Under the pieces are notes generated by a model. The model did not search any database, was not told the DNA's origin, and saw only the letters and a list, made by a program, of their open reading frames with translations. A stretch of DNA of 64,000 nt from Herbidospora cretacea (GTDB taxonomy: Bacteria > Actinomycetota > Actinomycetes > Streptosporangiales > Streptosporangiaceae). The DNA lies in NCBI RefSeq assembly GCF_001570605.1, contig NZ_BBXG01000001.1, forward strand, positions 434,001-498,000, in the 5' to 3' direction. Within the stretch, counting starts at the first letter, position 1, and every line of letters begins with the position of its first letter. A program made the position numbers and the translations under genes. Below, one piece after another: positions 1 to 8,555 of this stretch.

Positions 1-2
1 TC

Positions 3-512
3 AACCCGGCCGCCCGCATCGTGTACGTCGACAACGACCCCATCGTGCTGGTGCACGCCCGCACGCTGCTCGAAAGCACCCCCGAAGGCGCCACCGACTA
101 TCTCGACGCCGACCTGCGCAACCCCGAGCCGATCCTCCAGGCCGCCTCCGACATCCTCGACTTCGCCCGGCCGATCGGGCTGTTGCTGATGGGGGTGATC
201 GACTTCGTCGTCGACGACACCCTCGCGTTCGACGCGGTGGACGCCCTGGTCACCGCCCTGGCCCCGGGCAGCTACCTGGCGCTGGCCAGCAGCACGCCGA
301 GCGAGGCGATGGACCGGGCGGCCGACGTCTGGCACGCCCACGGCGGGGCGCCGATCGTGCTGCGGCATCCGGCGCTGCTGGCCCGCTTCTTCGACGGGCT
401 GGAGCTGCTCGACCCCGGCGTGGTGACGCTGCCGAAGTGGCGTCCTGACGCGGCGACCGACTACATCGACCGCGAGGTCTGTCAGTACGGCGGCATGGCC
501 CGCAAACCCTGA
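3..512 (+). CDS. DUF574-family SAM-dependent methyltransferase, 5' truncated by window edge
   Basis: The frame is open from base 3, so this is the C-terminal part of a gene that begins before the window. The first visible residues (NPAARIVYVDNDPIVLVHA) match the motif II region of the actinobacterial DUF574/Methyltransf_19 family, where the Asp after VYV contacts the ribose of S-adenosylmethionine. About 169 residues remain of a family usually near 270. The tail (WRPDAATDYIDREVCQYGGMARKP) is the usual family C-terminus. These proteins are predicted soluble methyltransferases of unknown substrate, common in many copies in Streptomyces relatives. The assignment rests on motif recognition only. 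Confidence 0.85.
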   Translation, partial: NPAARIVYVDNDPIVLVHARTLLESTPEGATDYLDADLRNPEPILQAASDILDFARPIGLLLMGVIDFVVDDTLAFDAVDALVTALAPGSYLALASSTPSEAMDRAADVWHAHGGAPIVLRHPALLARFFDGLELLDPGVVTLPKWRPDAATDYIDREVCQYGGMARKP

Positions 513-583
513 ACATTTGACTAAATAGCCGGATAAAGTGGCTGGTGGTAAGAGTTTTCCCCCACTGACGGGCGCAGTTCCGC

Positions 584-1546
584 ATGACGATTGACGACCC
601 GCGGGTCGACGGGCTGACAGAGGCGTTCCTCCGCCAGCAGCGTCGCTATACCAGCCATCAGGTCGCGCACATGGCGGGCGTACCGTTCCACCGGGCCCGC
701 CGCTTCTGGCGTGCCCTGGGCTTCGCCAACGTGGCCGACGACGCGATCGAGTTCACCGACGCCGACGTCGAGGCTCTGCGGACCCTCATGGGCCTGCTCG
801 CCGACGGCACCTACGACGACGAGCACATCATGCTGATGGCCCGCTCCCTGGGCCGGGCCTCGGCCCGCCTGGCGGAGTCGCAGGCCGAGCTCGGCGCCGA
901 GACCCTCGACCTCGCCGGGGTCCCGCTCGCCCGGCGCAGCGTCGCCTGGCAGCGCCGCGCCGACCGGGTCGTCCCCGACCTGGAACGCCTTCTCGTGTAC
1001 GCCTGGCGCCGCCACCTCGCCGCCTCGGCCGGCCGCATCGTCGACCAGGAGACGGCGTCGGCCCGGATGGCCGTCGGCTTCGCCGACCTGGTGGGATTCA
1101 CCCGGCTGAGCCGGCAGATCTCTGAGACCGAGCTGGCCCGCCTGGTCGAGCGGTTCGAGAGCCGGTCGGCCGACATCGTGGCCTCGTCCGGCGGGCGCAT
1201 GATCAAGACGCTGGGCGACTCGGTCCTGTGGGTCAGCGACTCGGCCGCCCGCGCCGCCGACATCGCGCTCTCGCTGATCCAGGCGCACGCCCGCGTCCGG
1301 GAGATGCCCGAGCTGCGGGTGGGGCTGGCGATCGGGCCGGTGATCGGCCGGATGGGCGACGTCTTCGGCACCACGGTCAACCTGGCGTCCCGGCTGACCT
1401 CGCTGGCGCCCGCCGGGGGAGTCCTGGCCGATCCCGCGATAGCGGAGGAACTGGAGGACCACCCCCGGTTCGCGCTGCGGGCGGAGGTGCTCCAGGTCGT
1501 CCGGGGCGTGGGCCAGTTGGTGCCTTACGTGGTGACGAGGGTCTGA
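584..1546 (+). CDS. Class III adenylate/guanylate cyclase with N-terminal regulatory domain
   Basis: A 320-residue soluble protein. Residues 1-150 are a helical regulatory region beginning with a MerR-like helix-turn-helix (SHQVAHMAGVPFHRARRFWRALGF), the arrangement seen in mycobacterial cyclases such as Rv2212 and Rv1264. Residues about 160-315 are the class III catalytic domain. Visible active-site residues are the metal-binding Asp168 (GFADLVGFT) and Asp212 (LGDSVLW), the purine-contacting Lys208, and the transition-state pair Asn266/Arg270 (TTVNLASRL). All residues for catalysis are therefore present and it should make cyclic nucleotide as a homodimer. No good Shine-Dalgarno precedes the ATG. 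A hairpin terminator follows the stop. ATP is the likelier substrate, but GTP cannot be excluded by eye. Confidence 0.88.
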   Translation: MTIDDPRVDGLTEAFLRQQRRYTSHQVAHMAGVPFHRARRFWRALGFANVADDAIEFTDADVEALRTLMGLLADGTYDDEHIMLMARSLGRASARLAESQAELGAETLDLAGVPLARRSVAWQRRADRVVPDLERLLVYAWRRHLAASAGRIVDQETASARMAVGFADLVGFTRLSRQISETELARLVERFESRSADIVASSGGRMIKTLGDSVLWVSDSAARAADIALSLIQAHARVREMPELRVGLAIGPVIGRMGDVFGTTVNLASRLTSLAPAGGVLADPAIAEELEDHPRFALRAEVLQVVRGVGQLVPYVVTRV

Positions 1547-1552
1547 GGCAGC

Positions 1553-1593
1553 CTGGAGCCGCCCCGGTCGGATGCGTGCCGGGACGGCTCCAG
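1553..1593 (+). terminator. Hairpin terminator after cyclase gene
   Basis: An inverted repeat of 15 bp (1553-1567 against 1579-1593, one mismatch) with an 11-nt loop starts 7 nt after the cyclase stop and is followed by a T-rich run (tggtcttctgt). It also lies downstream of the convergent small gene at 1621-1926, so it may work in both directions. Confidence 0.65.
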
Positions 1594-1620
1594 TGGTCTT
1601 CTGTAGTCGCCTCGGGTCCG

Positions 1621-1926
1621 CTACCTCGCGGGAGCGTGGACCCGGGAGTTGCCCGACGTGCGGGAGCCCATCTCCATGTCGGAGTCCATCTTCCGCATCT
1701 CGTCGTCGGTCATGTGGGTCTCCTCGACGCGGAGCGCCACGCCCATCGCCATGAGCGTGGGCGCCCACTGGCCGATGAAGATCCCCCACCGGTCGGCCCG
1801 GTCGATGCCGGCGGGCTCGATCTGCTTGGAGAGGACCCACGAGCAGAAGGACAGTCCCACCGACGCCATGGCGGCGGTGTACATGTGGGACGACCTGAGG
1901 CCCATACGGTGCAGCTTCTTGATCAC
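1621..1926 (-). CDS. Small two-helix membrane protein, function unknown
   Basis: A 101-residue protein starting with GTG, with a good ribosome binding site (AGGGGG) about 7 nt upstream. Two hydrophobic segments (about residues 16-32, AAMASVGLSFCSWVL, and 47-63, IFIGQWAPTLMAMGVAL) suggest a small membrane protein with a charged C-terminal tail rich in Met and Asp (DDEMRKMDSDMEMG). I do not recognise the family. It stands alone, converging with the cyclase gene. A 16-bp palindrome about 53 bp upstream of its start could be an operator. No function is proposed. Confidence 0.6.
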   Translation of the reverse strand: MIKKLHRMGLRSSHMYTAAMASVGLSFCSWVLSKQIEPAGIDRADRWGIFIGQWAPTLMAMGVALRVEETHMTDDEMRKMDSDMEMGSRTSGNSRVHAPAR

Positions 1927-1978
1927 TGTGTACCCCCTTCGGTTCGGGATGGGCGTGCCCGCTCCAAAGACCCCAAAT

Positions 1979-1994
1979 TCGGGACATATCCCGA
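1979..1994. promoter_or_regulatory. Palindrome upstream of the small membrane protein gene
   Basis: TCGGGA-CATA-TCCCGA is a perfect 6+6 inverted repeat in an AT-richer patch, 53 bp upstream of the GTG at 1926. Its position suits an operator, but no regulator is identified and short palindromes can arise by chance. Confidence 0.35.
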
Positions 1995-2183
1995 TATGGG
2001 GGAGAACTTTACGGCTCGATCAAGGCCGATTCGCCGGTGTGGACGGCGGGCACGACCGGCGCGCCACGACGGCGGCGATGCCGCCGATGAGCCTGCCGTG
2101 ACCAGGATCGGCAGTATTTCGGACGTCTATGGGTGTTTTGATCCGAATCGGGATGACCGCCTCGGCGTGAGGGCCCGCCTTTG

Positions 2184-2213
2184 GTCAGCTCAAGGGAGAT
2201 GACTTTAGCTGAC
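2184..2213 (-). terminator. Possible hairpin after the TetR-like/repeat protein gene
   Basis: GTCAGCT (2184-2190) and AGCTGAC (2207-2213) form a 7-bp stem with a 16-nt loop, a few bases past the stop at 2218. The stem is weak and has no clear T run, so this is only a candidate. Confidence 0.25.
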
Positions 2214-2217
2214 TCAA

Positions 2218-4299
2218 CTAGAAGTTCTCCCAGAGCTGGTCCTCCGGCGTGCGGGCCGGCGGGGTGCCCGCGCGCGCCGCCAGCGACATCGCCTCGGCCA
2301 GCAGCGGATGGCCGTCACCCAGGGCGGGCTTCCCGTGGGCGAGGACCCGGCGGTCGAGAAGCGGGGCGAGCAGATCGCCCACCTCGGCGGCCCGGTCGGA
2401 GCGGACGCGCTGCAGCGCGAGGCCCAGCCGGGCGCCCAGCACCGTTGGGTGGGTGGGGTCGAGCCGGTCGTCGCCCATCGCCAGCACCGCCCGCCAGGCC
2501 TCCTCGGCGGCGGCCTCCCGGCCGAGGGCGGCGCAGGCGCGGGCGCGGAGGAGAAGGGTCTCGGCCCGGTCGGGGGCGGACTCCTCTTCGGTGAGGCCGT
2601 CGAGGACGCGGGCGGCCGTCGCCGGGTCGCCCACGGTCAGCCGGGCCTCGGCCAGCGCGCGCAGCACGGCGCGGCTCTGCGGGAGCTCCGCCAGGTCGTT
2701 GATCGCCGTCAGGGCCTCGCCGGAGGCGGTCAGGCCGAGCGACCGCACCAGCACGGCCTCCTCGTGGAGGCGGGGGGAGACCCGCTCGGCGAACCACGTC
2801 GTGGTCACCGTGGCCTCGTCGAGCAGCCGGACCGCCTGCGCGGGGAACCCGGCGTGGAGCTCGATCTCGGCCAGGCGCACCAGGTCGTACTGGGGCCAGT
2901 AGCCCTCGCCCGGCAGGTAGAGCGCCCGCAGGCGCATCGCCTCGGTCAGGTGGTGGCGGGCCTGGGCCGGATGGGCGGCGGCCAGCAGCGACTCGGCCAG
3001 GGTGACCCGGGCCGAGGCGGTGTTGACGTTGTCGGACCCGAGACGCTCCTCCCGGTCGGCCAGCGTGGCCTCGGCCAGGGTCACGCCCTCGACGACCCGG
3101 CCCGCCCTGACGGTCGCGCGGGCCAGCGCCTGGCGCGTCAGGGTGTGACGCCGCCACTCGGGGCCCGCGCCCGCCTTCGGCACGCCGTTGCCGCGCCGGC
3201 CGGCCACGTCGGCCAGCAGCCGGCGGCCCTGCTCGGGACGGCCCTCGTCGACGAGGAGCTCGGCCAGGTTGTGCTCGGCGCGGGCGATCAGCGACGCCGG
3301 GTCGGCCGAGTCGGGCAGCTTCTCCGCGAGCCGCCTGGACTCCTCGAAGCACGCCCGCGCCCCGGCCGTGTCGCCCAGCCGCAGCAGCGCCAGCCCCCGC
3401 CGCGATGTCACGTCGCACAGCGTCAGGCCGTCGGCGGGGGAGGTGTTCAGCAGCGGCGCGAGCTCGGCGCCGACCTCGGCCGCGCGGGCCAGCAGCGGGC
3501 TGCTGTCGAGCAGCACCTGGAACACCACGACCAGCGCGTTGGCCCGGGACCGGCCGTTGGGGCCGATCTTCTCGACCAGTTCGGCCGTGCGCTCGGCGGC
3601 GTGGAGGCGGTCGGCCCACTCGCCGGTCAGCGGGATCAGGTCGCGGGCCAGCCAGTAGGCGGCCAGGCCCTCGGCCTGGCGGTCGGCCGGGGCGTCGGTG
3701 TCGTCGGACATGGCGCGGAAGGCCAGCTCGGAGAGGCGCTCCGCGCTCTCCTTCGCCCAGTTCCCGGGCGGCACCGCGACCGCGCGGGCGGCCTGGTCGA
3801 GGCGGGGGGCGAGATATTCGGCGTACGCCGTCACCCGGCCCTCCCAGCCCGCCGCGGCGGCCGAGCCGTAGGTGCCGGTGAGCCAGACGGGGGGAGTCTG
3901 GGCCGCCGAGGGGCGTTTCTCCGAGGTCGAGATGTCGCCGATGCCCAGCCTGACCTGGGCCAGCAGGAAGCGCTCGACCTGGTGGAAGCGGGCGATCCGG
4001 CGCAGCGCGGCGGCCACCGACTCGGCCGCGCCGAGCATCGAGGTGACCGGCCCGGCGGCGCTCTCGCCGCTCGTGAACTCGTCGAAGGCGTGTTTCGCGG
4101 CGAGCGCGACCAGGACGCGGCGGCTGCGGACCTCGTTGTAGAGCCACACGGCCGAGCGGCCGGTGTCCTTCTCGCCGCCCCGGGGCAGGCGGACCCGTTC
4201 GGCGACGTCCTCCGCGCGGACCTGGTGATAGTCGCTGTGCCGGAAGGCGGCGGCGGAGGCCGCGGCGATCGCGGCAAGCCTTCGCTCCTGGGCTAGCAC
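2218..4299 (-). CDS. TetR-like HTH / tetratricopeptide-repeat protein (putative autoregulated regulator)
   Basis: The N-terminus (RRLAAIAAASAAAFRHSDYHQVRAEDVAERV) has the shape of a TetR-type DNA-binding helix bundle. The remaining ~550 residues are Ala/Leu-rich helical repeats of TPR character (for example ALLRLGDTAGARACFEESRRLAEKL). I place the start at the GTG at 4299 (693 aa) because an AGGGGG Shine-Dalgarno lies 8-9 nt upstream. An in-frame ATG at 4326 (702 aa) has none. A TATATT -10-like hexamer (4335-4340) abuts a perfect 13-bp inverted repeat at 4341-4371, exactly where an autorepressor would bind. It is probably a transcriptional regulator with a repeat sensor domain. No enzymatic motif is visible. 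Confidence 0.65.
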   Translation of the reverse strand: MLAQERRLAAIAAASAAAFRHSDYHQVRAEDVAERVRLPRGGEKDTGRSAVWLYNEVRSRRVLVALAAKHAFDEFTSGESAAGPVTSMLGAAESVAAALRRIARFHQVERFLLAQVRLGIGDISTSEKRPSAAQTPPVWLTGTYGSAAAAGWEGRVTAYAEYLAPRLDQAARAVAVPPGNWAKESAERLSELAFRAMSDDTDAPADRQAEGLAAYWLARDLIPLTGEWADRLHAAERTAELVEKIGPNGRSRANALVVVFQVLLDSSPLLARAAEVGAELAPLLNTSPADGLTLCDVTSRRGLALLRLGDTAGARACFEESRRLAEKLPDSADPASLIARAEHNLAELLVDEGRPEQGRRLLADVAGRRGNGVPKAGAGPEWRRHTLTRQALARATVRAGRVVEGVTLAEATLADREERLGSDNVNTASARVTLAESLLAAAHPAQARHHLTEAMRLRALYLPGEGYWPQYDLVRLAEIELHAGFPAQAVRLLDEATVTTTWFAERVSPRLHEEAVLVRSLGLTASGEALTAINDLAELPQSRAVLRALAEARLTVGDPATAARVLDGLTEEESAPDRAETLLLRARACAALGREAAAEEAWRAVLAMGDDRLDPTHPTVLGARLGLALQRVRSDRAAEVGDLLAPLLDRRVLAHGKPALGDGHPLLAEAMSLAARAGTPPARTPEDQLWENF

Positions 4300-4340
4300 C
4301 GCTTGGTTCCCCCTATATGAGCTCATTACTCGTGAATATA

Positions 4341-4371
4341 TCTCACTAAGGTTGGGCGAACCTTAGTGAGA
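4341..4371. promoter_or_regulatory. Perfect 13-bp inverted-repeat operator in promoter of TetR-like/TPR gene
   Basis: Left arm tctcactaaggtt (4341-4353), 5-nt spacer gggcg, right arm aaccttagtgaga (4359-4371), with no mismatch. It sits immediately upstream of a -10-like TATATT read on the minus strand (4335-4340), so a bound protein would block that promoter. It also lies 125 bp upstream of the plus-strand dioxygenase gene and could control both. Confidence 0.7.
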
Positions 4372-4495
4372 TGAGCTGACTCTCGCAAGGGTCGACCCGT
4401 AAACGCCCCGGTCCTGCCCACGGCATGACCGGCCTCCGCACCAAGGATGCCGCTTCCCTGGAGGAACCACTCACCGGCGGACCAGGAGGCGTCCC

Positions 4496-5188
4496 ATGCG
4501 GGCAACCGAAATGACCGAGGCGGCCGACGTCCTGGCCAGGCGGGGTTGGGTGGTCGTGCGGGGCCCCTGGGACGTGCCCACCCACGCCCAGGCGCTCCGC
4601 TTCGCGGGCCGCTTCGGCCTGCCCTCCTCACGCGACGGCGGCCGGCCGGTCTGGGAGGTCAGGCCGCGCCCACTCGGCGGCACCTTCTCCCAGCGCAGTG
4701 GTCCCGTCCCGCTGCACACCGACGCGCAGTACCACCCGGACCCGGAGGACCTGGTCTGCCTGTTCGCGGTCCGCCCGGCCGCCGACGGCGGCCACTCCCT
4801 GGTGCTCCCGGCCGACGAGGCCCTGACGGAGTTACGCCGCCGCCCCGACGGCGTCCGGTCGGAAGCGGCCCTGCGCCGCCCGGTCTGGTCGTGGTCGACC
4901 CCGGCCGTCTTCGCGGCGGGCCGGCGGGCCCCCTCCACGGCGGAGGCGTCCCCGCCAGTCCCGGTGCTCGCCGGAGGCGCCGTGCGGTGGCGGCCGGACA
5001 ACCTCGTTCAGGTCCGCGAGGCCGCCGCCACGGCGTTCACCGAGACGCTGGCGGCGGCCCGGCCCGCCGAGGTGCGGCTGACGCCCGGTGACGTCCTGCT
5101 GGTCGACAACCGGCGCGTCCTGCACGGCCGGACCTCCTTCACCGACCCCCGGCGGCTCATGTTCCGCGTCCGGTTGTGGTCGCGGTGA
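4496..5188 (+). CDS. TauD/TfdA-family Fe(II)/2-oxoglutarate dioxygenase
   Basis: A 230-residue enzyme with the facial triad of this family: His74-x-Asp76 (PLHTDAQYH) and distal His210 (DNRRVLHGRTSF), followed by an Arg-rich segment (PRRLMFRVRLW) that should hold the 2-oxoglutarate carboxylate. It couples decarboxylation of 2-oxoglutarate to hydroxylation or oxidation of an unknown small substrate, in the cytoplasm. It is near the short end for the family. The ATG at 4496 has an AGGAGG site about 6 nt upstream. The next gene starts 35 bp downstream on the same strand, so the two probably form an operon. Confidence 0.82.
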   Translation: MRATEMTEAADVLARRGWVVVRGPWDVPTHAQALRFAGRFGLPSSRDGGRPVWEVRPRPLGGTFSQRSGPVPLHTDAQYHPDPEDLVCLFAVRPAADGGHSLVLPADEALTELRRRPDGVRSEAALRRPVWSWSTPAVFAAGRRAPSTAEASPPVPVLAGGAVRWRPDNLVQVREAAATAFTETLAAARPAEVRLTPGDVLLVDNRRVLHGRTSFTDPRRLMFRVRLWSR

Positions 5189-5223
5189 CGCTGACGGTGA
5201 CGCTGACAAGGAGCGAGTCGGGC

Positions 5224-6150
5224 ATGTGGGCGTGGGCGGCGGGCCGGGCCCTGGCCGCCGGGGACGTGCCGGCCTCGGGGGCGGAGCAGGCCGCGTGGAC
5301 CGTGCGCAGCTGGGCGGAGATCGCCCTCGGGTGCGCGCTGCTGGGCCCGGCGGCCTTCGACGGGCTGGACACGGTCGTGCTGGCCACCCGCATCTGGCGC
5401 GGCGGTCCGGCCGCCGACCGGCTGCGCGCCCTGCGCGCCCGGGCCGGGCCGGTCCCGCGCGGCTACCCCTCGCCGGAGGACCCCGGGCACGTGGAGGGCC
5501 CGGGGGAGGACACCCGGGATGCCTGCCGGCGGCTCGCCGCCTGGTGCGCCACCATCCCGGACGGCCCCGCCGGCCCGGTCCGGCCGGTGCGCGACCACCT
5601 CCGCTGGGGCGAACGCCACCGCCCGCACGCCACCCGCGAGGTCGTGATCGTCGACGGGTCCCGGTTCACCGGGCTGGCCTGGCGGACCTGGATGCGGCTG
5701 CCGGGCGAGCGCGGCCCGGTCACCGTCCTGGTCGACCACACCCACCGGGCGCCGGAGATCCGCCGCCGGGTCTGGCGGGGCGTCCACGACGGCGCGCACC
5801 TCGACCATCTCGCGGCCTGTGACGACGAGATCGAGTTCGGGCGCGGATTACTGGCGGCCGAAACCTACGCGATGGCCGTCGAGTTGGTCGCCCTGGCGGA
5901 GACCCGCGACGCGGCGGTCCGCCGCGTCCTCAGGCACGGCGTCCTGGAGAGGATCGACCGGATCTCCGCCCACCCGGAGCTCCGGAGCCTGCCCACGCTG
6001 GCCTCGGCCTACGTCACGGGGGCGCTCAGCCTGCTGGAGGGCGGCGCCGAGGGCGTACCGGAGAAACTGCGGGAACCCCTGCGGGCGCGCTGGGTCAGGG
6101 CGAGAGCTGGCGCAGCACGATGTCCGCCTTCTCCGGTTCCGGCACGCTGA
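5224..6150 (+). CDS. Unrecognised protein following the dioxygenase gene
   Basis: About 308 residues from the ATG at 5224, which has AAGGAG about 10 nt upstream; upstream GTG codons in frame would overlap the dioxygenase gene. I do not recognise the family. The protein is rich in Ala, Arg and Gly, with one conserved-looking acidic helical stretch (DDEIEFGRGLLAAETYAMAVELVALAE) and no secretion signal. It shares direction and close spacing with the dioxygenase, so a common pathway is likely. Its last 56 bp overlap the 3' end of the convergent macrodomain gene. Confidence 0.55.
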   Translation: MWAWAAGRALAAGDVPASGAEQAAWTVRSWAEIALGCALLGPAAFDGLDTVVLATRIWRGGPAADRLRALRARAGPVPRGYPSPEDPGHVEGPGEDTRDACRRLAAWCATIPDGPAGPVRPVRDHLRWGERHRPHATREVVIVDGSRFTGLAWRTWMRLPGERGPVTVLVDHTHRAPEIRRRVWRGVHDGAHLDHLAACDDEIEFGRGLLAAETYAMAVELVALAETRDAAVRRVLRHGVLERIDRISAHPELRSLPTLASAYVTGALSLLEGGAEGVPEKLREPLRARWVRARAGAARCPPSPVPAR

Positions 6151-7129
6151 GGTGCACCTCCCAGCCCCGGCTGCGCGCCAGGTTCTCGCAGATCGCCGAC
6201 CACAGCCAGTGCAGCCCGGCCCGCACCGCCAGCCGCCCCGCCCCGGTCCCGAGCAGCGGGAAACAGATCGTCTTCAGCCGGTAGGCCATCCGCTCCTCCT
6301 CCGCCAGCGCGAACACCCGGTGGACGGCCAGCATGATGGTCGACGGCGTGACGTCCTGGTGGCCGGTTCCCGGCCGGGGCACCGCCACGGCGGCGTGGTA
6401 GACCCGGCGGACCCCGTTGAACGCCAGCGACCCAGGCCCGGTCGGCGCGACCGTGCCGGGGGCGACGGTCAGCCCGGGGCGGTGGTGCGCGGCCATCCAC
6501 TCGTGCAACTCCCGCTGGACCGTGTCGTCGAGCAGTTCCCCGGCGGGCCCGCGCCGCGACCCGGCCTTCCTGATCGCGCCCGACACGCTGGGCGAGAACC
6601 CCCGCGCCATCTCCAGGTAGACGTTCTCCGAGTTGACCAGCACGTCGACCCCGGAGATCAGCTCGATCGGCCGGACCTGGAGGATCGCCCGCCCGCCGTC
6701 CGACTCCAGCGGGATCCGCGCCCCGACGGCGACCCGGGGGGCCCCGGCCTCGCCGCCCTCCCCGCACAGCGCGATGATCTGGTCGGCGACCTGGGCCAGC
6801 AGCATGCGCTCCTGGTTCTTCCTGAACCGCTCGACGCTGAGCCGGTAGACGTCGGCGGCCCGCTTGCGCCGCGCGGCGGCCGTCCAGTCACGGGTCCCCC
6901 GCACCAGCCCGAACGTGTACGCGGCGGCCGAGCCGAGGGTGCCCTCACCGAGCCGGTCGACGGCGTCCCGCAGGACCTTCTCGACGGCGGCGACGTGGCC
7001 GGTCGCGGGATGACACCGGGCGGCGGCCAGGCGCAGGTGGGGGAGGTCGAGGTGGCGTAACCGGATCAGGCCGCGCTCGCGCAGGGCGAGCAGGTCGCGG
7101 AGAAGCTCCTCGTGCTCCGGTGCGTCCAT
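6095..7129 (-). CDS. Macrodomain protein (ADP-ribose-binding fold)
   Basis: A 344-residue protein. The N-terminal ~160 residues are helical and unassigned. The C-terminal half carries macrodomain hallmarks: VDVLVNSENVYLEMARGFSPSVSGAIRKAG (Asn-rich ribose loop and glycine-rich stretch) and FPLLGTGAGRLAVRAG (phosphate-binding loop, the G[TN]GxxG equivalent). Such domains bind or hydrolyse ADP-ribose, its derivatives or O-acetyl-ADP-ribose. The canonical NAAN catalytic-type Asn cluster is altered to NSEN, so hydrolase activity is uncertain. It is monocistronic or co-transcribed with the upstream alpha/beta hydrolase genes on the same strand. Confidence 0.72.
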   Translation of the reverse strand: MDAPEHEELLRDLLALRERGLIRLRHLDLPHLRLAAARCHPATGHVAAVEKVLRDAVDRLGEGTLGSAAAYTFGLVRGTRDWTAAARRKRAADVYRLSVERFRKNQERMLLAQVADQIIALCGEGGEAGAPRVAVGARIPLESDGGRAILQVRPIELISGVDVLVNSENVYLEMARGFSPSVSGAIRKAGSRRGPAGELLDDTVQRELHEWMAAHHRPGLTVAPGTVAPTGPGSLAFNGVRRVYHAAVAVPRPGTGHQDVTPSTIMLAVHRVFALAEEERMAYRLKTICFPLLGTGAGRLAVRAGLHWLWSAICENLARSRGWEVHLSVPEPEKADIVLRQLSP

Positions 7130-7151
7130 GACCCCATTAACGCCGCCATGG

Positions 7152-7808
7152 TCACCGGAGGAAAGCCGCGACCTCCTTGACGAACCCCTCGGGGTCCTCG
7201 CCGTGGACGTTGTGCCCCGCCCCGAGCACCACCCGCCGCCCGTCGGGCAGCGCCGAGGTGAGCCGGGCCAGCGCCTCCTGCGGCACGAGCTCGCTGTACG
7301 CGCCGCCCACGACCAGCACCGGCATGGTCAGCTCGGGCAGCCGCGCCCACCACGCGGGGTCGACCCGCCGCACGTCGGCCCGGATCACGTCGACCACCAC
7401 GGGGTCGAAGTCCTCGTCGCCGGTCACCACGTAGGGCTCGAAGGCCTGCGGTTCACGGGCGGCCGGGAAGGAGTCCTCCAGCACCAGCCGCCGGACCAGG
7501 CCCGGCCGGTCGCGGGCGACCAGCGCCGCGACCCGGCCCCCCATCGAGTGGCCGACCAGGTCGATCTCGGTGAGGCCCCGGGCGTCGAGGAACGCCAGCG
7601 TGTCGGCGGCCATGAGCTCCAGGCTGTAGTCGGCGTGGCGGGGGCTCGCGCCGTGGCCGCGCATGTCAGGCGCGATCCAGCGCCGCCGCCCGAGGGCCGG
7701 GGCGATCCGGTCCCAGGTGGCCGAGGAGCCGGTCAGGCCGTGGATCAGGACGACCGGCACGCCTCCAGGCCGGCCGGCTTCCTTCCACGCGAGGGGTACG
7801 ACGTCCAT
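7152..7808 (-). CDS. Alpha/beta hydrolase
   Basis: A 218-residue cytoplasmic hydrolase. It has the oxyanion-hole HG (VVLIHGLTGSSATWD), the nucleophile elbow GHSMGG and a C-terminal catalytic His (GAGHNVHGEDPEGF). These are the features of a small-ester or lactone hydrolase; the substrate is not predictable. I take the ATG at 7808 (MDVVPLAWKEAG) because it leaves an 11-bp gap to the upstream thioesterase-like gene. A longer frame back to 7868 would overlap that gene. Confidence 0.85.
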   Translation of the reverse strand: MDVVPLAWKEAGRPGGVPVVLIHGLTGSSATWDRIAPALGRRRWIAPDMRGHGASPRHADYSLELMAADTLAFLDARGLTEIDLVGHSMGGRVAALVARDRPGLVRRLVLEDSFPAAREPQAFEPYVVTGDEDFDPVVVDVIRADVRRVDPAWWARLPELTMPVLVVGGAYSELVPQEALARLTSALPDGRRVVLGAGHNVHGEDPEGFVKEVAAFLR

Positions 7809-7818
7809 GCGCGCCACC

Positions 7819-8520
7819 CTACGGCAGGGTGATCCAGGTCGCCTGGGCCCGCGCGACGACCTCGTCACCGGACAGCAGCGCCGAGGCGCTGAGGAGCTTG
7901 CGCCCGGACGACTCCAGCGGCCACCCCACGGCGACCAGCCGCTCCCCGGCCGCGACGTCCCGCCCGATCTCGGCCTCGAACGTGCCCAGCAGGGCGATCA
8001 CGTCGGTGTTCTGGGCGAACGGCGGGTAGCTGACGCAGTCGAGCGCCGCCCACACGATCTCCGGCCGCACCACCCCGCCCTCGGCGACGCTCTCGTCGGG
8101 CTCGAAGGGGGAGGCGGCCATCTCGGCGCCGGGCAGCCGTCCGGGGGTGACGCGCAGGCCGTCGGCCCGGTCGTGCCCGCAGACGAAGCAGCCGGTCAGC
8201 AGGTGGTCGTCGCCGATCCACGGGTGGCGCTCCCGGGCGGCTGCGGCCTCGGCGAGCGTGGGGCGCAGCGGGGGGTCGAGGAAGGCCGCGTCCGACGGCC
8301 CGGCCTCGGCCACGAGCACGCCGTCGTGCAGGACGCGGACGGCGCCGCCGTCGCGGACGACGTCGAGAGGGGTCTCCAGGGGCGGCGGCGTCCGCAGCAC
8401 CACCCGCGCGGGGCCGTCGACGAACGCGGCGGCCAGCCCGCAGGCGTAGCCGCCGTTGGCGGAGGTGACCGGCCCGTTGTACCGGGCGCCGATGACGATC
8501 TGGTCTGCCACGCCCCCCAC
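7819..8520 (-). CDS. Hotdog-fold thioesterase-like protein
   Basis: A 233-residue protein whose arrangement suggests a double-hotdog acyl-thioesterase relative: an early NGPVTSANGGYACGLAAAF segment, central LTGCFVCGHDRADGLRV and late DCVSYPPFA. The CFVCGHDR motif is common in actinobacterial hypothetical hotdog proteins. It starts with GTG (an in-frame GTG three codons later is an alternative). It is probably co-transcribed with the alpha/beta hydrolase downstream. The acyl substrate is unknown. Confidence 0.6.
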   Translation of the reverse strand: MGGVADQIVIGARYNGPVTSANGGYACGLAAAFVDGPARVVLRTPPPLETPLDVVRDGGAVRVLHDGVLVAEAGPSDAAFLDPPLRPTLAEAAAARERHPWIGDDHLLTGCFVCGHDRADGLRVTPGRLPGAEMAASPFEPDESVAEGGVVRPEIVWAALDCVSYPPFAQNTDVIALLGTFEAEIGRDVAAGERLVAVGWPLESSGRKLLSASALLSGDEVVARAQATWITLP

Positions 8521-8555
8521 TCAACCACGCCGCCCCGACCCGGGATGATCGGGCC

